Of a stretch of 64,000 nt of DNA, positions 26,537 through 35,566 are shown piece after piece. The position numbers and the translations under genes were made by a program. Origin of the DNA: Chitinophaga flava. GTDB lineage: Bacteria; Bacteroidota; Bacteroidia; Chitinophagales; Chitinophagaceae. The stretch is taken from the NCBI RefSeq assembly GCF_003308995.1, contig NZ_QFFJ01000002.1, forward strand, positions 744,001 through 808,000, given 5' to 3'. Numbering within the stretch: position 1 is the first letter of the stretch; every line of letters starts with the position of its first letter. Below the pieces are notes generated by a model. It ran no database searches, was not told the DNA's origin, and worked only from the letters and a program-made list of their open reading frames with translations.

Positions 26537-27274
26537 ATGCTGAATAACAAAAAGATAGTGGTTGTACTACCAGCTTACAACGCAGCACTAACACTGGAAA
26601 AGACGTTCCGGGAAATCCCTTTTGACATCGTAGATGATGTGGTACTGGTGGACGATGCCAGTAAAGATGAAACCCTTGAGGTGGGGAGAAAATTGGGCAT
26701 CAAACATCTGATCCGCCACGATCAGAACAAAGGTTATGGCGGTAACCAGAAGTCCTGCTACAACAAAGCGCTGGAGCTGGGAGCTGATGTGGTGGTGATG
26801 CTTCACCCCGACTATCAGTATACGCCCAAGCTGATTACGGCCATGTGCAGCATTATTGCGAATGAACTGTATCCGGTGGTTTTCGGCTCCCGTATCCTTG
26901 GAAAAGGTGCGCTGAAAGGTGGTATGCCGTTGTACAAATATGTTTTCAACCGTTGTCTCACACTTACACAGAATATACTGATCGGGCAGAAACTGAGCGA
27001 GTACCATACCGGTTACCGTACATTTTCTGCTGAGGTATTGCGGAATATCAACTACATGGCTAATAGCGATGACTTTGTATTTGATAATGAAATGATTTCG
27101 CAGATATTCATGAAAGGGTTCGATATTGCGGAAATAACCTGTCCGACCAAATATTTTGAGGAAGCGTCCAGTATTAACTTCAAACGGAGTGCTATCTACG
27201 GCCTCGGTGTACTTAGAGTATCCCTGCAGCATCGTCTGCATATGTGGGGTATGTTTAAAGGAAAAATCTATTAA
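26537..27274 (+). CDS. Family 2 glycosyltransferase
   Basis: 245-aa GT-A fold enzyme of the dolichol-phosphate mannosyltransferase-like group. Nucleotide-sugar site VVVLPAYNAALTLEKTF and VLVDDASKDET; GYGGNQKSCYNKAL and MLHPDYQYTP follow. No membrane segment at the C-terminus, so a soluble or peripheral form. First of a probable three-gene run with the methyltransferase (15-nt gap) and the secreted hydrolase. Donor and acceptor cannot be told. Confidence 0.9.
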   Translation: MLNNKKIVVVLPAYNAALTLEKTFREIPFDIVDDVVLVDDASKDETLEVGRKLGIKHLIRHDQNKGYGGNQKSCYNKALELGADVVVMLHPDYQYTPKLITAMCSIIANELYPVVFGSRILGKGALKGGMPLYKYVFNRCLTLTQNILIGQKLSEYHTGYRTFSAEVLRNINYMANSDDFVFDNEMISQIFMKGFDIAEITCPTKYFEEASSINFKRSAIYGLGVLRVSLQHRLHMWGMFKGKIY

Positions 27275-27289
27275 AAAATCGTATAGTCA

Positions 27290-28087
27290 GTGAGTTTAGC
27301 GCAGCAGTATAAATTAGCCACCAAATATCTGCGGTATTATTTTACCGCCGGAAACCGTCATGATGTTCACTCTCCTTTTGTATTTTCTTTGGTAGAGGAC
27401 GTATTACGGGATAAGACCCCGCATGCCGCATTCGGCGAAATTGAGCAGCTGCGCAAACAATTGCTGGCCAGCCAGGAAACCCTGCAGGTGACCGACCTGG
27501 GGGCTGGCTCCCTGATATCAGCCGGTAATGAACGAAAAGTCAGCGACATCACACGATATGCTGCCAAACAGCCCAAATTCGGGCGTTTGTTCTACCGGCT
27601 GGTACAATACCTCCAACCGAAGGTATTGCTTGAATTAGGCACTTCTATGGGCCTTTCCACGGCTTATATGGCCAAGGCAGCACCGGATGCCAAAGTGTAT
27701 ACCATTGAAGGCTGTCCGAATATCGCGGCCAGAGCCCGTAAAAACTTCGAAACCCTTCATCTGGATAATATTGTTCAGGTGACAGGTAACTTTGATACAG
27801 TATTGCCTGATGTGCTCCGCGAGATAAAACAGCCAGACTGGGTGTACATAGATGGTAATCACCGCAAAGAGCCTACCCTGGCCTATTTTGAGCAGTGCTT
27901 GCAGCATGTGCACGAATACTCCCTCCTGATCTTCGATGATATCCACTGGACACCGGATATGGAAGCCGCCTGGCACACCATACAGCAGCATCCGCAGGTG
28001 ACCATGACCATCGACCTGTTCTTCATCGGCCTGGTATTTTTCCGGAAGGATTTTAAAATCAAACAGCATTTCACCTTGAAATACTAG
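27290..28087 (+). CDS. Class I SAM-dependent methyltransferase
   Basis: 265 aa starting at GTG 27290. SAM-binding motif LLELGTSMGLSTAYMA, acidic loop VYTIEGCPN, then WVYIDGNHRKEPTLAYFEQ and LLIFDDIHW, the pattern of O-methyltransferase-like proteins that act on sugars or small molecules. The glycosyltransferase just upstream suggests a shared glycan or lipid substrate, which is inference only. Confidence 0.87.
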   Translation: MSLAQQYKLATKYLRYYFTAGNRHDVHSPFVFSLVEDVLRDKTPHAAFGEIEQLRKQLLASQETLQVTDLGAGSLISAGNERKVSDITRYAAKQPKFGRLFYRLVQYLQPKVLLELGTSMGLSTAYMAKAAPDAKVYTIEGCPNIAARARKNFETLHLDNIVQVTGNFDTVLPDVLREIKQPDWVYIDGNHRKEPTLAYFEQCLQHVHEYSLLIFDDIHWTPDMEAAWHTIQQHPQVTMTIDLFFIGLVFFRKDFKIKQHFTLKY

Positions 28088-28120
28088 TCTTCACGTAGTA
28101 TATTGGTACAAATTCCCAAT

Positions 28121-28933
28121 ATGAACTACCTCAGACTACTATTTTATTGCTGCCTGCTGGCAGTAGGGTTACCTATGTCTGCCCAACAAGCCCAGGCCCA
28201 GGATCTCAGCGCTTACAGTTCCCAAACTTATTATTACAAAGGTGATACCCTGCGTTATCGTTTGTTGCTGCCGGCCAACTACGACCGCCACAAAAAATAT
28301 CCGCTGATTGTGTTTCTGCATGGTATAGGAGAAAGAGGATATGATAACAATGCCCAGCTTTTGCATGGTGGGACCATGTTCCTGCGCGACAGCCTGCGTA
28401 ACAAATACCCCGCCTTTGTACTGGTACCTCAATGCCCGTCGACTGCCACCTGGGCACCCATGATCCTGAAAACGGACAGCAATCACAGAATCGTCAGCGG
28501 CACCTACCCGGTAGATGGAGAGATGCCGACACCCACTGCATTGTTGAATAGAGTGCTGGACAGCCTGCTGGCCTCCGGCAAAATAGACACCAAAAGAGTA
28601 TATATCGGTGGCCTTTCTATGGGTGGTATGGGCACTTATTACCTGATCACCAGAAGGCCGGAACTGTTTGCTGCCGCTTTTCCCATCTGTGGTGCCGGCA
28701 ACGTAGATGCCGCCAACCGCTTCGCCGGTAAAGTCCCCATCTGGATCTTCCATGGCGCCGCCGACGCAATAGTACCTGCAGAAGCCTCTCGTGCCTATGA
28801 AACAAAACTGAAAGCCCTCGGTGCTGATGTTAAATACACCGAATATCCTGGTGTAGGCCATAACAGCTGGGATAATGTTTTTGTGGAACCGGAGCTGTTT
28901 CAGTGGCTGTTCACACACAAACGGAACCGCTGA
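28121..28933 (+). CDS. Secreted alpha/beta hydrolase (esterase/peptidase-like)
   Basis: 270 aa from MNYLRLLFYCCLL. Signal peptide of about 26 residues (ending AQAQ). Oxyanion region VFLHGIGERGYDN, nucleophile Ser in GGLSMGGMGTYY, Asp in FHGAADAIVP and His in GVGHNSWDN complete the triad. Resembles secreted carboxylesterases related to phospholipase/carboxylesterase and S9-type hydrolases; substrate unknown. Its TGA stop is the first trinucleotide of hairpin element B. Confidence 0.9.
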   Translation: MNYLRLLFYCCLLAVGLPMSAQQAQAQDLSAYSSQTYYYKGDTLRYRLLLPANYDRHKKYPLIVFLHGIGERGYDNNAQLLHGGTMFLRDSLRNKYPAFVLVPQCPSTATWAPMILKTDSNHRIVSGTYPVDGEMPTPTALLNRVLDSLLASGKIDTKRVYIGGLSMGGMGTYYLITRRPELFAAAFPICGAGNVDAANRFAGKVPIWIFHGAADAIVPAEASRAYETKLKALGADVKYTEYPGVGHNSWDNVFVEPELFQWLFTHKRNR

Positions 28934-29144
28934 TTTGTTTGATGCTTCTGATGCTGCTGATAAGCGATGACAGAAGCGAGTGATTAAATGCTTTGGAACA
29001 ATAAACAGATTAAAGGAGAAGCCCCTGGCAACTTAATTGTTTGCCAGGGGCTTCTCCTTTAAATTTTCCAATATCTATCTCTGGTATTTTCCGTCCTCTC
29101 TAAATCTTCGCTTATCAGCAGCATCAGAAACATCAAAAATATCA
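28931..29144. repeat. Nested hairpin element B
   Basis: Outer arms 28931-28967 and 29108-29144 match as reverse complements at 34 of 37 positions. An inner 22-nt perfect hairpin (29010-29031 / 29041-29062) lies between them and has terminator character. The first TGA is the stop of the plus-strand hydrolase and the last TCA is the stop (TGA) of the minus-strand efflux gene. The left arm and its inner flank are homologous to the right part of element A (8309-8364), while the inner hairpins of A and B are unrelated. Confidence 0.85.
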
Positions 29145-30575
29145 TCGGTTACCGCCAAGGGCTCTATACAACGACACCAATCCCTGGTATACGTTCCTGC
29201 GGGTGGTCACCAGGGCCAGTTCTGCCTCCAGCACGTTTTTCTGGGCGGTGATTACTTCGAGGTAGTTGGCGTAACCGGTGGTAAACAGAATATTGGCGGT
29301 GGATACGGCCTGCTGCAACACCTGTACTTCTTTGGTTTTAAGCGCAAAGGTTTGTTGCTGGTTCTCTACTTTGTTGAGGGCTGTGGCCACTTCCTGGTAA
29401 CCGTTTACGATGGCCTGCTGGTAATCGTAAAAAGCCGTATAGGCGCTGGCGGTAGAGATGTTGTATTGTGCTTTCAGTTGTTTTTTGTTGAAGACGGGCG
29501 CTGTGAGGCTTCCCAGGGCTCCCCAGGCCATAGAGGCAGGTGTTTTAAAAAGTAATCCTGCTTTGAAGGCATTAAAGCCAGCGTAGGGGGTGATGGTGAG
29601 TCCCGGGAGAAAGGCGGCCCTGGCGGCTTTAACATCTGCCTGGGCGGCGCTCAGCTCCAGTTCTGCCCGTTGTACATCGGGCCGGAGCAGCAATAAGTTG
29701 CCGGGTATGGCAGTGGGCACTGAGGGTGGGAGTGTTACGGAATCCCGCGTGGTGCTGCGTGTGATCGGCTGCGGCAGGCGTCCCATCAGTGCATTAAGTT
29801 GATTTTCGAGGGAAGTGATTTCCTGTTTGACACCGTATTCCAGTGCCTGTGTGCTCAACAGCTGCGCGGTGAACTGCTGAACGGCCAGTTCGGTGGCGCG
29901 TCCGGCTTCTTTCTGTATGTTGACCGTAGCCACGGCAGCTTCCTGCAGGCGGATATTTCGCCGGATGATGGTCAGTTCGCTGTCCATGGCCAGCAGTTCA
30001 TAATAGAGTCCTGTTACGCCGGCTGTGATTTGTGTGGTGAGCAGGCGTCGTCCTTCCTGGCTGGCGAGGAAGCGCGCGTAGGTGGCTTTACGCTGTTGTT
30101 TCAATTTACCCCAGAGGTCTATCTCCCAGGAGCTGCGGATACCCGCGAAATATTCCGGGGTGGGGTCCGGAGCCCGCTGATCGTTGTTGATATTGGGCGA
30201 TTTGTTGGTGTCGAAGTTACCGACGCCGGTCATGGTATAATCGGCGAAGTGATCTACGCCTGCTGTCAGCGACAGGTTGACGGAAGGTAGCCAGGCATTT
30301 CTGGCCATCATCAGATTGGCCTGAGCGGCGGCCACACGGCGGGAGGCGGAGAGCAGGTCGTAGTTGTGGAGCAGGGCACTGTCTACCAGGGTCTTCAGAT
30401 GAGGGTCCCGGAATACCTGGTCAAAGCTCTGCAGTGACAAGGTATCGGTGCCAGGCGCAGAGGTAACGGGAACGGACACACGCTCCGGCATCTGCAACTC
30501 CTTTTGTGTGGTACAGGCGCCGGCCCCTGTGAGTAAACAGGTAGCCAGCGCGTAATGATATATTCGTTTATTCAT
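29142..30575 (-). CDS. RND efflux outer-membrane factor (TolC/NodT family)
   Basis: 477-aa outer-membrane channel lipoprotein: lipobox LLTGAGAC at about 15-21, then two repeats of the OMF helical/beta unit (LLSASRRVAAAQANLMMARNAWLP and ELSAAQADVKAARAAFLPGLTITPYAG). Works with the pump and adaptor genes upstream in the same operon; its start overlaps the pump gene by 8 nt. Its stop codon belongs to hairpin element B. Confidence 0.95.
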   Translation of the reverse strand: MNKRIYHYALATCLLTGAGACTTQKELQMPERVSVPVTSAPGTDTLSLQSFDQVFRDPHLKTLVDSALLHNYDLLSASRRVAAAQANLMMARNAWLPSVNLSLTAGVDHFADYTMTGVGNFDTNKSPNINNDQRAPDPTPEYFAGIRSSWEIDLWGKLKQQRKATYARFLASQEGRRLLTTQITAGVTGLYYELLAMDSELTIIRRNIRLQEAAVATVNIQKEAGRATELAVQQFTAQLLSTQALEYGVKQEITSLENQLNALMGRLPQPITRSTTRDSVTLPPSVPTAIPGNLLLLRPDVQRAELELSAAQADVKAARAAFLPGLTITPYAGFNAFKAGLLFKTPASMAWGALGSLTAPVFNKKQLKAQYNISTASAYTAFYDYQQAIVNGYQEVATALNKVENQQQTFALKTKEVQVLQQAVSTANILFTTGYANYLEVITAQKNVLEAELALVTTRRNVYQGLVSLYRALGGNR

Positions 30576-33500
30576 TGGTGTAAGCTTTTAGTTCAACTTT
30601 CTTTTTCGGGATCATGGAGGCAAACAGCACATAGAGTCCGGGTATGATGAGTACGCCGAAAACAGTTCCTATCAGCATACCGCCTGCAGCGGCTGTACCA
30701 ATGGAACGGTTGCCCATGGCGCCGGCCCCGGAGGCGATACACAACGGTATAAGACCAGCGATGAAGGCAAAGGAAGTCATGAGGATGGGCCTTAACCTTG
30801 ATACAGCTCCTTCTCTGGCGGCGGCAAGTACGGAGGCGCCGTGTTTATTCCGCAGGATGGCAAATTCCACGATGAGGATGGCGTTTTTGCCCAGCAAACC
30901 TACCAGCATGACCAAGGCCACCTGGGCATAGATATTGTTCTCCAGCCCAAACAATTTGAGGGAAATGAAAGCGCCGAAGATACCTACCGGGAGCGACAGC
31001 AATACCGGTAATGGCAGCAGGAAACTCTCGTATTGAGCAGCCAGCAGCAGGTATACAAATATCAATACGATGATGAAGATGTATACGGCCTGGTTGCCGG
31101 AAAGGATCTGTTCGCGGGTCATACCGCTCCATTCGTAACTGTAGCCTCTGGGCAGTTCTTTGGCTGCTACCTCCTGTACGGCCTGGATGGCCTGGCTGCT
31201 ACTGTAGCCGGATGCTGCGTCGCCGTTGATCATAGCGGCGGTATACATGTTGTAGCGGGTGAGCTGTTCAGGTCCGTATACCCGTTCCAGTTTGACGAAG
31301 TCAGCGTAGGACACCATTTCTCCGCGGTCATTTTTTACGTGTAGCCGCAGGAGATCGTCGGGTTTGGCCCTGAAGGCAGGATCTGCCTGTACCATCACTT
31401 TATACATCTGTCCGAAGCGGATAAAGTTAGAGGCGTAGAAGCTACCCATCAGTGTTTGCAGATTACTCATTGCATTCTCGATGCTCACGCCCTTTTTGGC
31501 GGCCATGGCCTGATCTACATGGATGAGATATTGAGGGAATTCGGCGTCGAAGCTGGTGAAGGCGCTGCCTATCTCCGGCCGTTTTTTAAGTGCGTCGATG
31601 AAATTGTTGGTGATTTGGGCTGTCTGGCGCAGATCACCACTACCGCTACGATCCAGTAACCGCAATTCGAAACCGCTGGAGTTACCGAAGCCGGGTACGG
31701 TAGGTGGCGGGAAAAATTCGATGCTGGCGTCTGCGATGCCTGCGGTGAGCTTCTGAAGGCTTGCGATGATATCTTTTACAGATGCTTTACGATCATCCCA
31801 TGGTTTCAGGTTGACCATGCCCATGCCGTAGGAAGCACCAGCCACCTCGTTTACCAGGCTGTAGCCGGCGAGGGTAGATACGGATTCTACTTCCTCCAGC
31901 TTTGCGGCGATGGCCTGTATCTGGTCCAGCACTTCTTCTGTACGCTCTACAGTGGCGCCGGGAGGTGTGGTTACGTTTACATAAATCATACCCTGGTCTT
32001 CTGTGGGGATAAAGCCGGAAGGCAGGATAGCACTGGCTCCCCAGGTGGCTACGAAGAAGAAGGCCAGTGCCGCGAGGGTGATGATCCTTCTGCTGGCGAT
32101 AAAGCTCACCAGTTTGGCATATTTATTTTCAGTAGCGGTATAACCTTTGTTGAAACCGTTGAAAAACCGCTGTAGCAAGCTCTTTTTGCCGGTCTGGCCA
32201 TGGGTGTTTTTCAGCATGATGGCACAGAGTGCAGGCGTTAACGTTACTGCGTTGATACCGGAGATCACGATGGAGATGGCCAGTGTGAGGGAGAACTGCC
32301 GGTAGAACACGCCCACAGGGCCGGAGAGGAAGGCTACCGGAATAAATACGGCAGACATCACCAGCGTAATGGCTACCAGTGCCCCGCTGATTTCACGCAT
32401 GGCGGCAATCGTAGCTTCGAGTGGAGGCAGATGATCTTCGCTCATCTTCACGTGTACTGCTTCTACCACTACAATAGCATTATCTACCACAATACCAATG
32501 GCCAGTACCAGCGCGAAGAGGGTAAGCAGGTTGATGGAGAAGCCCATCATCTGCATAAAGGCCAGTGTGCCGATCAGGGCTACCGGTACGGCCAGCGCGG
32601 GTATCAGGGTAGAACGGAAGTCCTGCAAAAAGATAAACACCACAATAAACACGAGGATAAACGCTTCGAAGAGTGTCCTCACCACTTCATGGATGGAGGC
32701 GTCGAGAAAGCGCGATACGTCGTAGTTGAAGTTGTAGGTCATACCTGGAGGGAAAGAGGCGTTTTTCATCTCTTCCATCTTTTGCTTCACATTGTTGATA
32801 ACCTCGCGGGCATTGGAACCGGGTCTTTGTTTGAGCATGATGGAGGCAGAGGGTTTGCCATCTGTTTTAGACACCATGCTATAGGTGAGTGCGCCAAATT
32901 CCACGTCTGCCACGTCTTTGAGGTGTAGCACGGAACCGTCGGCGCCGGCTCTCAGGACGATCTGTTTGTATTGTTCGGGCTCGAAGAACTTACCGGTATA
33001 ACGGAGCACGTATTGCAGCAACAGGGGATTTTTATCAGAGCTTTCGCCGGTTTTACCGGGAGCTGCTTCTATGTTCTGTTTGCGGATGGCGGCGATGACT
33101 TCGTCTGAAGACACGTTGTAGGCCAGCATACGGTCGGGCTTGAGCCAAATACGCATGGCGTACTCCTTGGCGCCCATAATTTCGGCGCGGCCTACACCGT
33201 CAATACGTTTCAGTTCCTGCAGCACGTTGATATCGGCAAAGTTGTAGATGAACTGCTCGTTCAGCGTGGTGTCTTCACTCATCACGTTGAGGTACAACAG
33301 CATACTGTTTACTTCCTTTTCGGTGGTAACACCGGCCTTGATAACCTCTTCCGGCAGTTCATCGAGGATGGTGGCCACCCTGTTCTGAACGTTAACGGCG
33401 GCCTGGTCCGGGTCGGTACCTACCTGAAAGAATATCTGAATAACGGTGATACCGTCGTTACTGGAAACAGACGACATGTATGTCATGCCAGGAACCCCGT

Positions 33501-33708
33501 TGATAGCGCGTTCCAGTGGTGTAGACACTGCCTTGGCAGATACTTCTGCGTTAGCACCGGTATACTTGGCTGTTACCGTAACTGAAGGAGGTACGATATC
33601 GGGAAACTGGGTGACCGGCAGCGTGAATAGCGCCAGCAGGCCTACCAGTGTGATAATAAGCGATATGACCAGTGACAGCACCGGTCTTTTTATGAATGTT
33701 TCAAACAT
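30568..33708 (-). CDS. RND multidrug efflux pump, HAE1 (AcrB/MexB) family
   Basis: 1046-aa inner-membrane proton/drug antiporter with 12 membrane helices and two large periplasmic loops, normal length. Signature pieces: FIKRPVLSLVISLIITLVGLLAL, VVDNAIVVVEAVH in helix 4, GKNAILIVEFAILRN in helix 10. The helix-4 proton relay, Asp-Asp in AcrB (407/408), reads Asp-Asn here, while the partner Lys is kept. It lies 27 nt after the adaptor gene. Substrates unknown. Confidence 0.96.
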   Translation of the reverse strand: MFETFIKRPVLSLVISLIITLVGLLALFTLPVTQFPDIVPPSVTVTAKYTGANAEVSAKAVSTPLERAINGVPGMTYMSSVSSNDGITVIQIFFQVGTDPDQAAVNVQNRVATILDELPEEVIKAGVTTEKEVNSMLLYLNVMSEDTTLNEQFIYNFADINVLQELKRIDGVGRAEIMGAKEYAMRIWLKPDRMLAYNVSSDEVIAAIRKQNIEAAPGKTGESSDKNPLLLQYVLRYTGKFFEPEQYKQIVLRAGADGSVLHLKDVADVEFGALTYSMVSKTDGKPSASIMLKQRPGSNAREVINNVKQKMEEMKNASFPPGMTYNFNYDVSRFLDASIHEVVRTLFEAFILVFIVVFIFLQDFRSTLIPALAVPVALIGTLAFMQMMGFSINLLTLFALVLAIGIVVDNAIVVVEAVHVKMSEDHLPPLEATIAAMREISGALVAITLVMSAVFIPVAFLSGPVGVFYRQFSLTLAISIVISGINAVTLTPALCAIMLKNTHGQTGKKSLLQRFFNGFNKGYTATENKYAKLVSFIASRRIITLAALAFFFVATWGASAILPSGFIPTEDQGMIYVNVTTPPGATVERTEEVLDQIQAIAAKLEEVESVSTLAGYSLVNEVAGASYGMGMVNLKPWDDRKASVKDIIASLQKLTAGIADASIEFFPPPTVPGFGNSSGFELRLLDRSGSGDLRQTAQITNNFIDALKKRPEIGSAFTSFDAEFPQYLIHVDQAMAAKKGVSIENAMSNLQTLMGSFYASNFIRFGQMYKVMVQADPAFRAKPDDLLRLHVKNDRGEMVSYADFVKLERVYGPEQLTRYNMYTAAMINGDAASGYSSSQAIQAVQEVAAKELPRGYSYEWSGMTREQILSGNQAVYIFIIVLIFVYLLLAAQYESFLLPLPVLLSLPVGIFGAFISLKLFGLENNIYAQVALVMLVGLLGKNAILIVEFAILRNKHGASVLAAAREGAVSRLRPILMTSFAFIAGLIPLCIASGAGAMGNRSIGTAAAGGMLIGTVFGVLIIPGLYVLFASMIPKKKVELKAYTNE

Positions 33709-33735
33709 TGATCTCGTTTTCTGCTATAAGCGTGA

Positions 33736-34854
33736 TTATAATATCAGTAAACTGTCCATGGGCACGGTCCGTGGTGCTATCTGCACACCATCGCGAATAT
33801 TGCGTACTCCTTCACATACGATGCGTTCTCCGGGTTGCAGGCCGGATTTCACAATGTAGAAATGGGAGAAACGGGCCTTGGGAACGAAGTTTCTCATCTT
33901 CACCTTATTGGATGCATCTACCACAAAAACATAGTTTTTGTCCTGCATTTCGAAGACAGCTTTCTGCGGAATGATGATAGCGCTGTCCATTTCGCTGGTG
34001 AGCCGCACCTTGCCGCTGGCGCCGTGTTTGAGCAGTTTGGCAGGATTGGCGAAGCGGGCGCGGAAAGCGATGGAACCGGTGTTTTCTTCAAACTCGCTTT
34101 CCATGGTTTCTATCTGCCCTGTCTGATTATAATCACTACCATCGGCGAGTACGAGATGTACCTGGCGGTAGCTGTTGTCTCCTTTAGCAATCGCTTTACT
34201 GTATTGGAGATATTCTGTTTCTGATACGTTGAAGTAAGCATATACTTCGCGGGTGTCTGACACGGTGGTCAGCAGGGTTCCTTCACTGATAAGGCTTCCG
34301 GTTTTCAGTGGTATACGGTCGATGATGCCGTCAAAAGGAGCTCTGATACTGGTGTAAGAGAGATGCATGGCAGCGTTGCTTTCTGCGGAACGGGCTTCAT
34401 CAATTTTGGCCTGTGCGGCGGAGAGGCGGGCGGTAGCCACTTCCAGCTCGGAGGCAGCCACTACTTTTTTCTCTACCAGCATTTTCACACGCTCCAGTTC
34501 CAGCGAGGCTGATTTGGCTTCTGCCACCATATTGCTCAGCACTGCTTTGGCTTTGGCCAGCTCGGAACGGTATTCCGCATCGTTGATGCCAAACAGCAGT
34601 TGTCCTTTTTTGACCTCCTGTCCTTCATCTACATATACTTTATCCAGGAATCCGTTTACGCGGGCGCGTATTTCCACATTCTGAACAGCCTGTATGTCGG
34701 TCACGTAGGTACGATGCAGCAAAGTATCTTTTGCTACCAGACTGGTGACAGGCAATGATTTCAGTTCCTCGTTCTGAGTACTTTCTCCTTTGGTAACGCA
34801 GCCGGCTACAAACAATGTGAGTAGCGACGCGTAAATCCCTGTATTTTGACGCAT
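33736..34854 (-). CDS. RND efflux periplasmic adaptor (AcrA/MexA family)
   Basis: 372-aa lipoprotein from MRQNTGIYASLL; lipobox LFVAGC. Membrane-fusion architecture: lipoyl/barrel-sandwich halves (EIRARVNGFLDKVYVDEGQEVKKGQLLF and YTSIRAPFDGIIDRIPLKTGSLI) around a helical hairpin, then beta-barrel and membrane-proximal domains. First gene of the adaptor-pump-channel operon. An in-frame GTG at 34884 would remove the lipobox from the N-terminus and overlap the dyad upstream. No regulator gene is adjacent. Confidence 0.95.
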   Translation of the reverse strand: MRQNTGIYASLLTLFVAGCVTKGESTQNEELKSLPVTSLVAKDTLLHRTYVTDIQAVQNVEIRARVNGFLDKVYVDEGQEVKKGQLLFGINDAEYRSELAKAKAVLSNMVAEAKSASLELERVKMLVEKKVVAASELEVATARLSAAQAKIDEARSAESNAAMHLSYTSIRAPFDGIIDRIPLKTGSLISEGTLLTTVSDTREVYAYFNVSETEYLQYSKAIAKGDNSYRQVHLVLADGSDYNQTGQIETMESEFEENTGSIAFRARFANPAKLLKHGASGKVRLTSEMDSAIIIPQKAVFEMQDKNYVFVVDASNKVKMRNFVPKARFSHFYIVKSGLQPGERIVCEGVRNIRDGVQIAPRTVPMDSLLIL

Positions 34855-34870
34855 ATATATAACGATATTG

Positions 34871-34889
34871 TTCCGGTATCGCACCGGAA
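34871..34889. promoter_or_regulatory. Dyad upstream of the efflux operon, candidate operator
   Basis: TTCCGGT-ATCGC-ACCGGAA, a perfect 7-bp dyad with a 5-bp spacer, centred about 26 nt upstream of the adaptor ATG. Position and symmetry suit a TetR- or MarR-type repressor encoded elsewhere. Confidence 0.5.
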
Positions 34890-34999
34890 AAGTGAGTGTA
34901 ACACATAGGAAGGCTCATTCCGCGATAGTGGCGGTTATGGTTGTCATCTTCCTGAAAAAAGTGAAAAGAAAAAAAGCAATAACTAAAGGAGAACTATAC

Positions 35000-35428
35000 T
35001 CAGAAGGGAGTAAACCGGAATAGAAAACTATAGTAAGCGGGTAAAAAGGCTTTTTGCCGGACATATTCGCCGGTTTTGCCTTCGTTGATATGACAACTTT
35101 GGGAGAGGTAGTCGCTATCGATATAGGCTACACGGGTGGCAATACTGAACTGTTGTGAAGATGCACTGAGATAGTACCGTGTTTTACGGCGGTGTTTGGT
35201 GGCATGAATTACTTCGTCAACATCTTCAGGTTCATCTGTATTTAGCTGGGGTGGTAATTTGGCCAGCAGGCTCTCGAGGTAATCTTCACGGGCAGCCTGT
35301 ATTTTGATTTCCTGCAATAACAGGCGCTGATGGGCAGCAAGCGAGGGTATGACGCCTGTTGTAAGCTGCAGTAGCAGCAGAAAACAGACATACATCCATC
35401 GTTTCAGTATGTGCCTTTGTGTGACCAT
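35000..35428 (-). CDS. Small exported protein of unknown function
   Basis: 142 aa from MVTQRHILKRWMYVCF; a hydrophobic signal segment (about 12-30) ends near SLAAHQ. The mature part is charged, with EDYLESLLAKLPPQLN, a basic KHRRKTRYYLSAS stretch and a C-terminal YYSFLFRFTPF that could be a terminal beta strand. No family recognised. Longer in-frame starts up to 35527 are unlikely, because TATTTTTG (minus strand, 35442-35435) is just upstream of this ATG. Confidence 0.6.
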   Translation of the reverse strand: MVTQRHILKRWMYVCFLLLLQLTTGVIPSLAAHQRLLLQEIKIQAAREDYLESLLAKLPPQLNTDEPEDVDEVIHATKHRRKTRYYLSASSQQFSIATRVAYIDSDYLSQSCHINEGKTGEYVRQKAFLPAYYSFLFRFTPF

Positions 35429-35434
35429 GAGGCA

Positions 35435-35442
35435 CAAAAATA
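35435..35442 (-). promoter_or_regulatory. -7 element of the small exported protein gene
   Basis: TATTTTTG on the minus strand, 6 nt before the ATG at 35428; no -33 TTTG found. Leaderless candidate. Confidence 0.35.
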
Positions 35443-35566
35443 ATTTTATTTTTTGATTTGGCTCTCTGCTTATTTGATGGCCGGTTTGAAGGGATGAATA
35501 ACCACAGCATAAAAAAAGGGTTGGCATATGCCAACCCTACCACTCCGCACAGGATTTAATTGTTAA

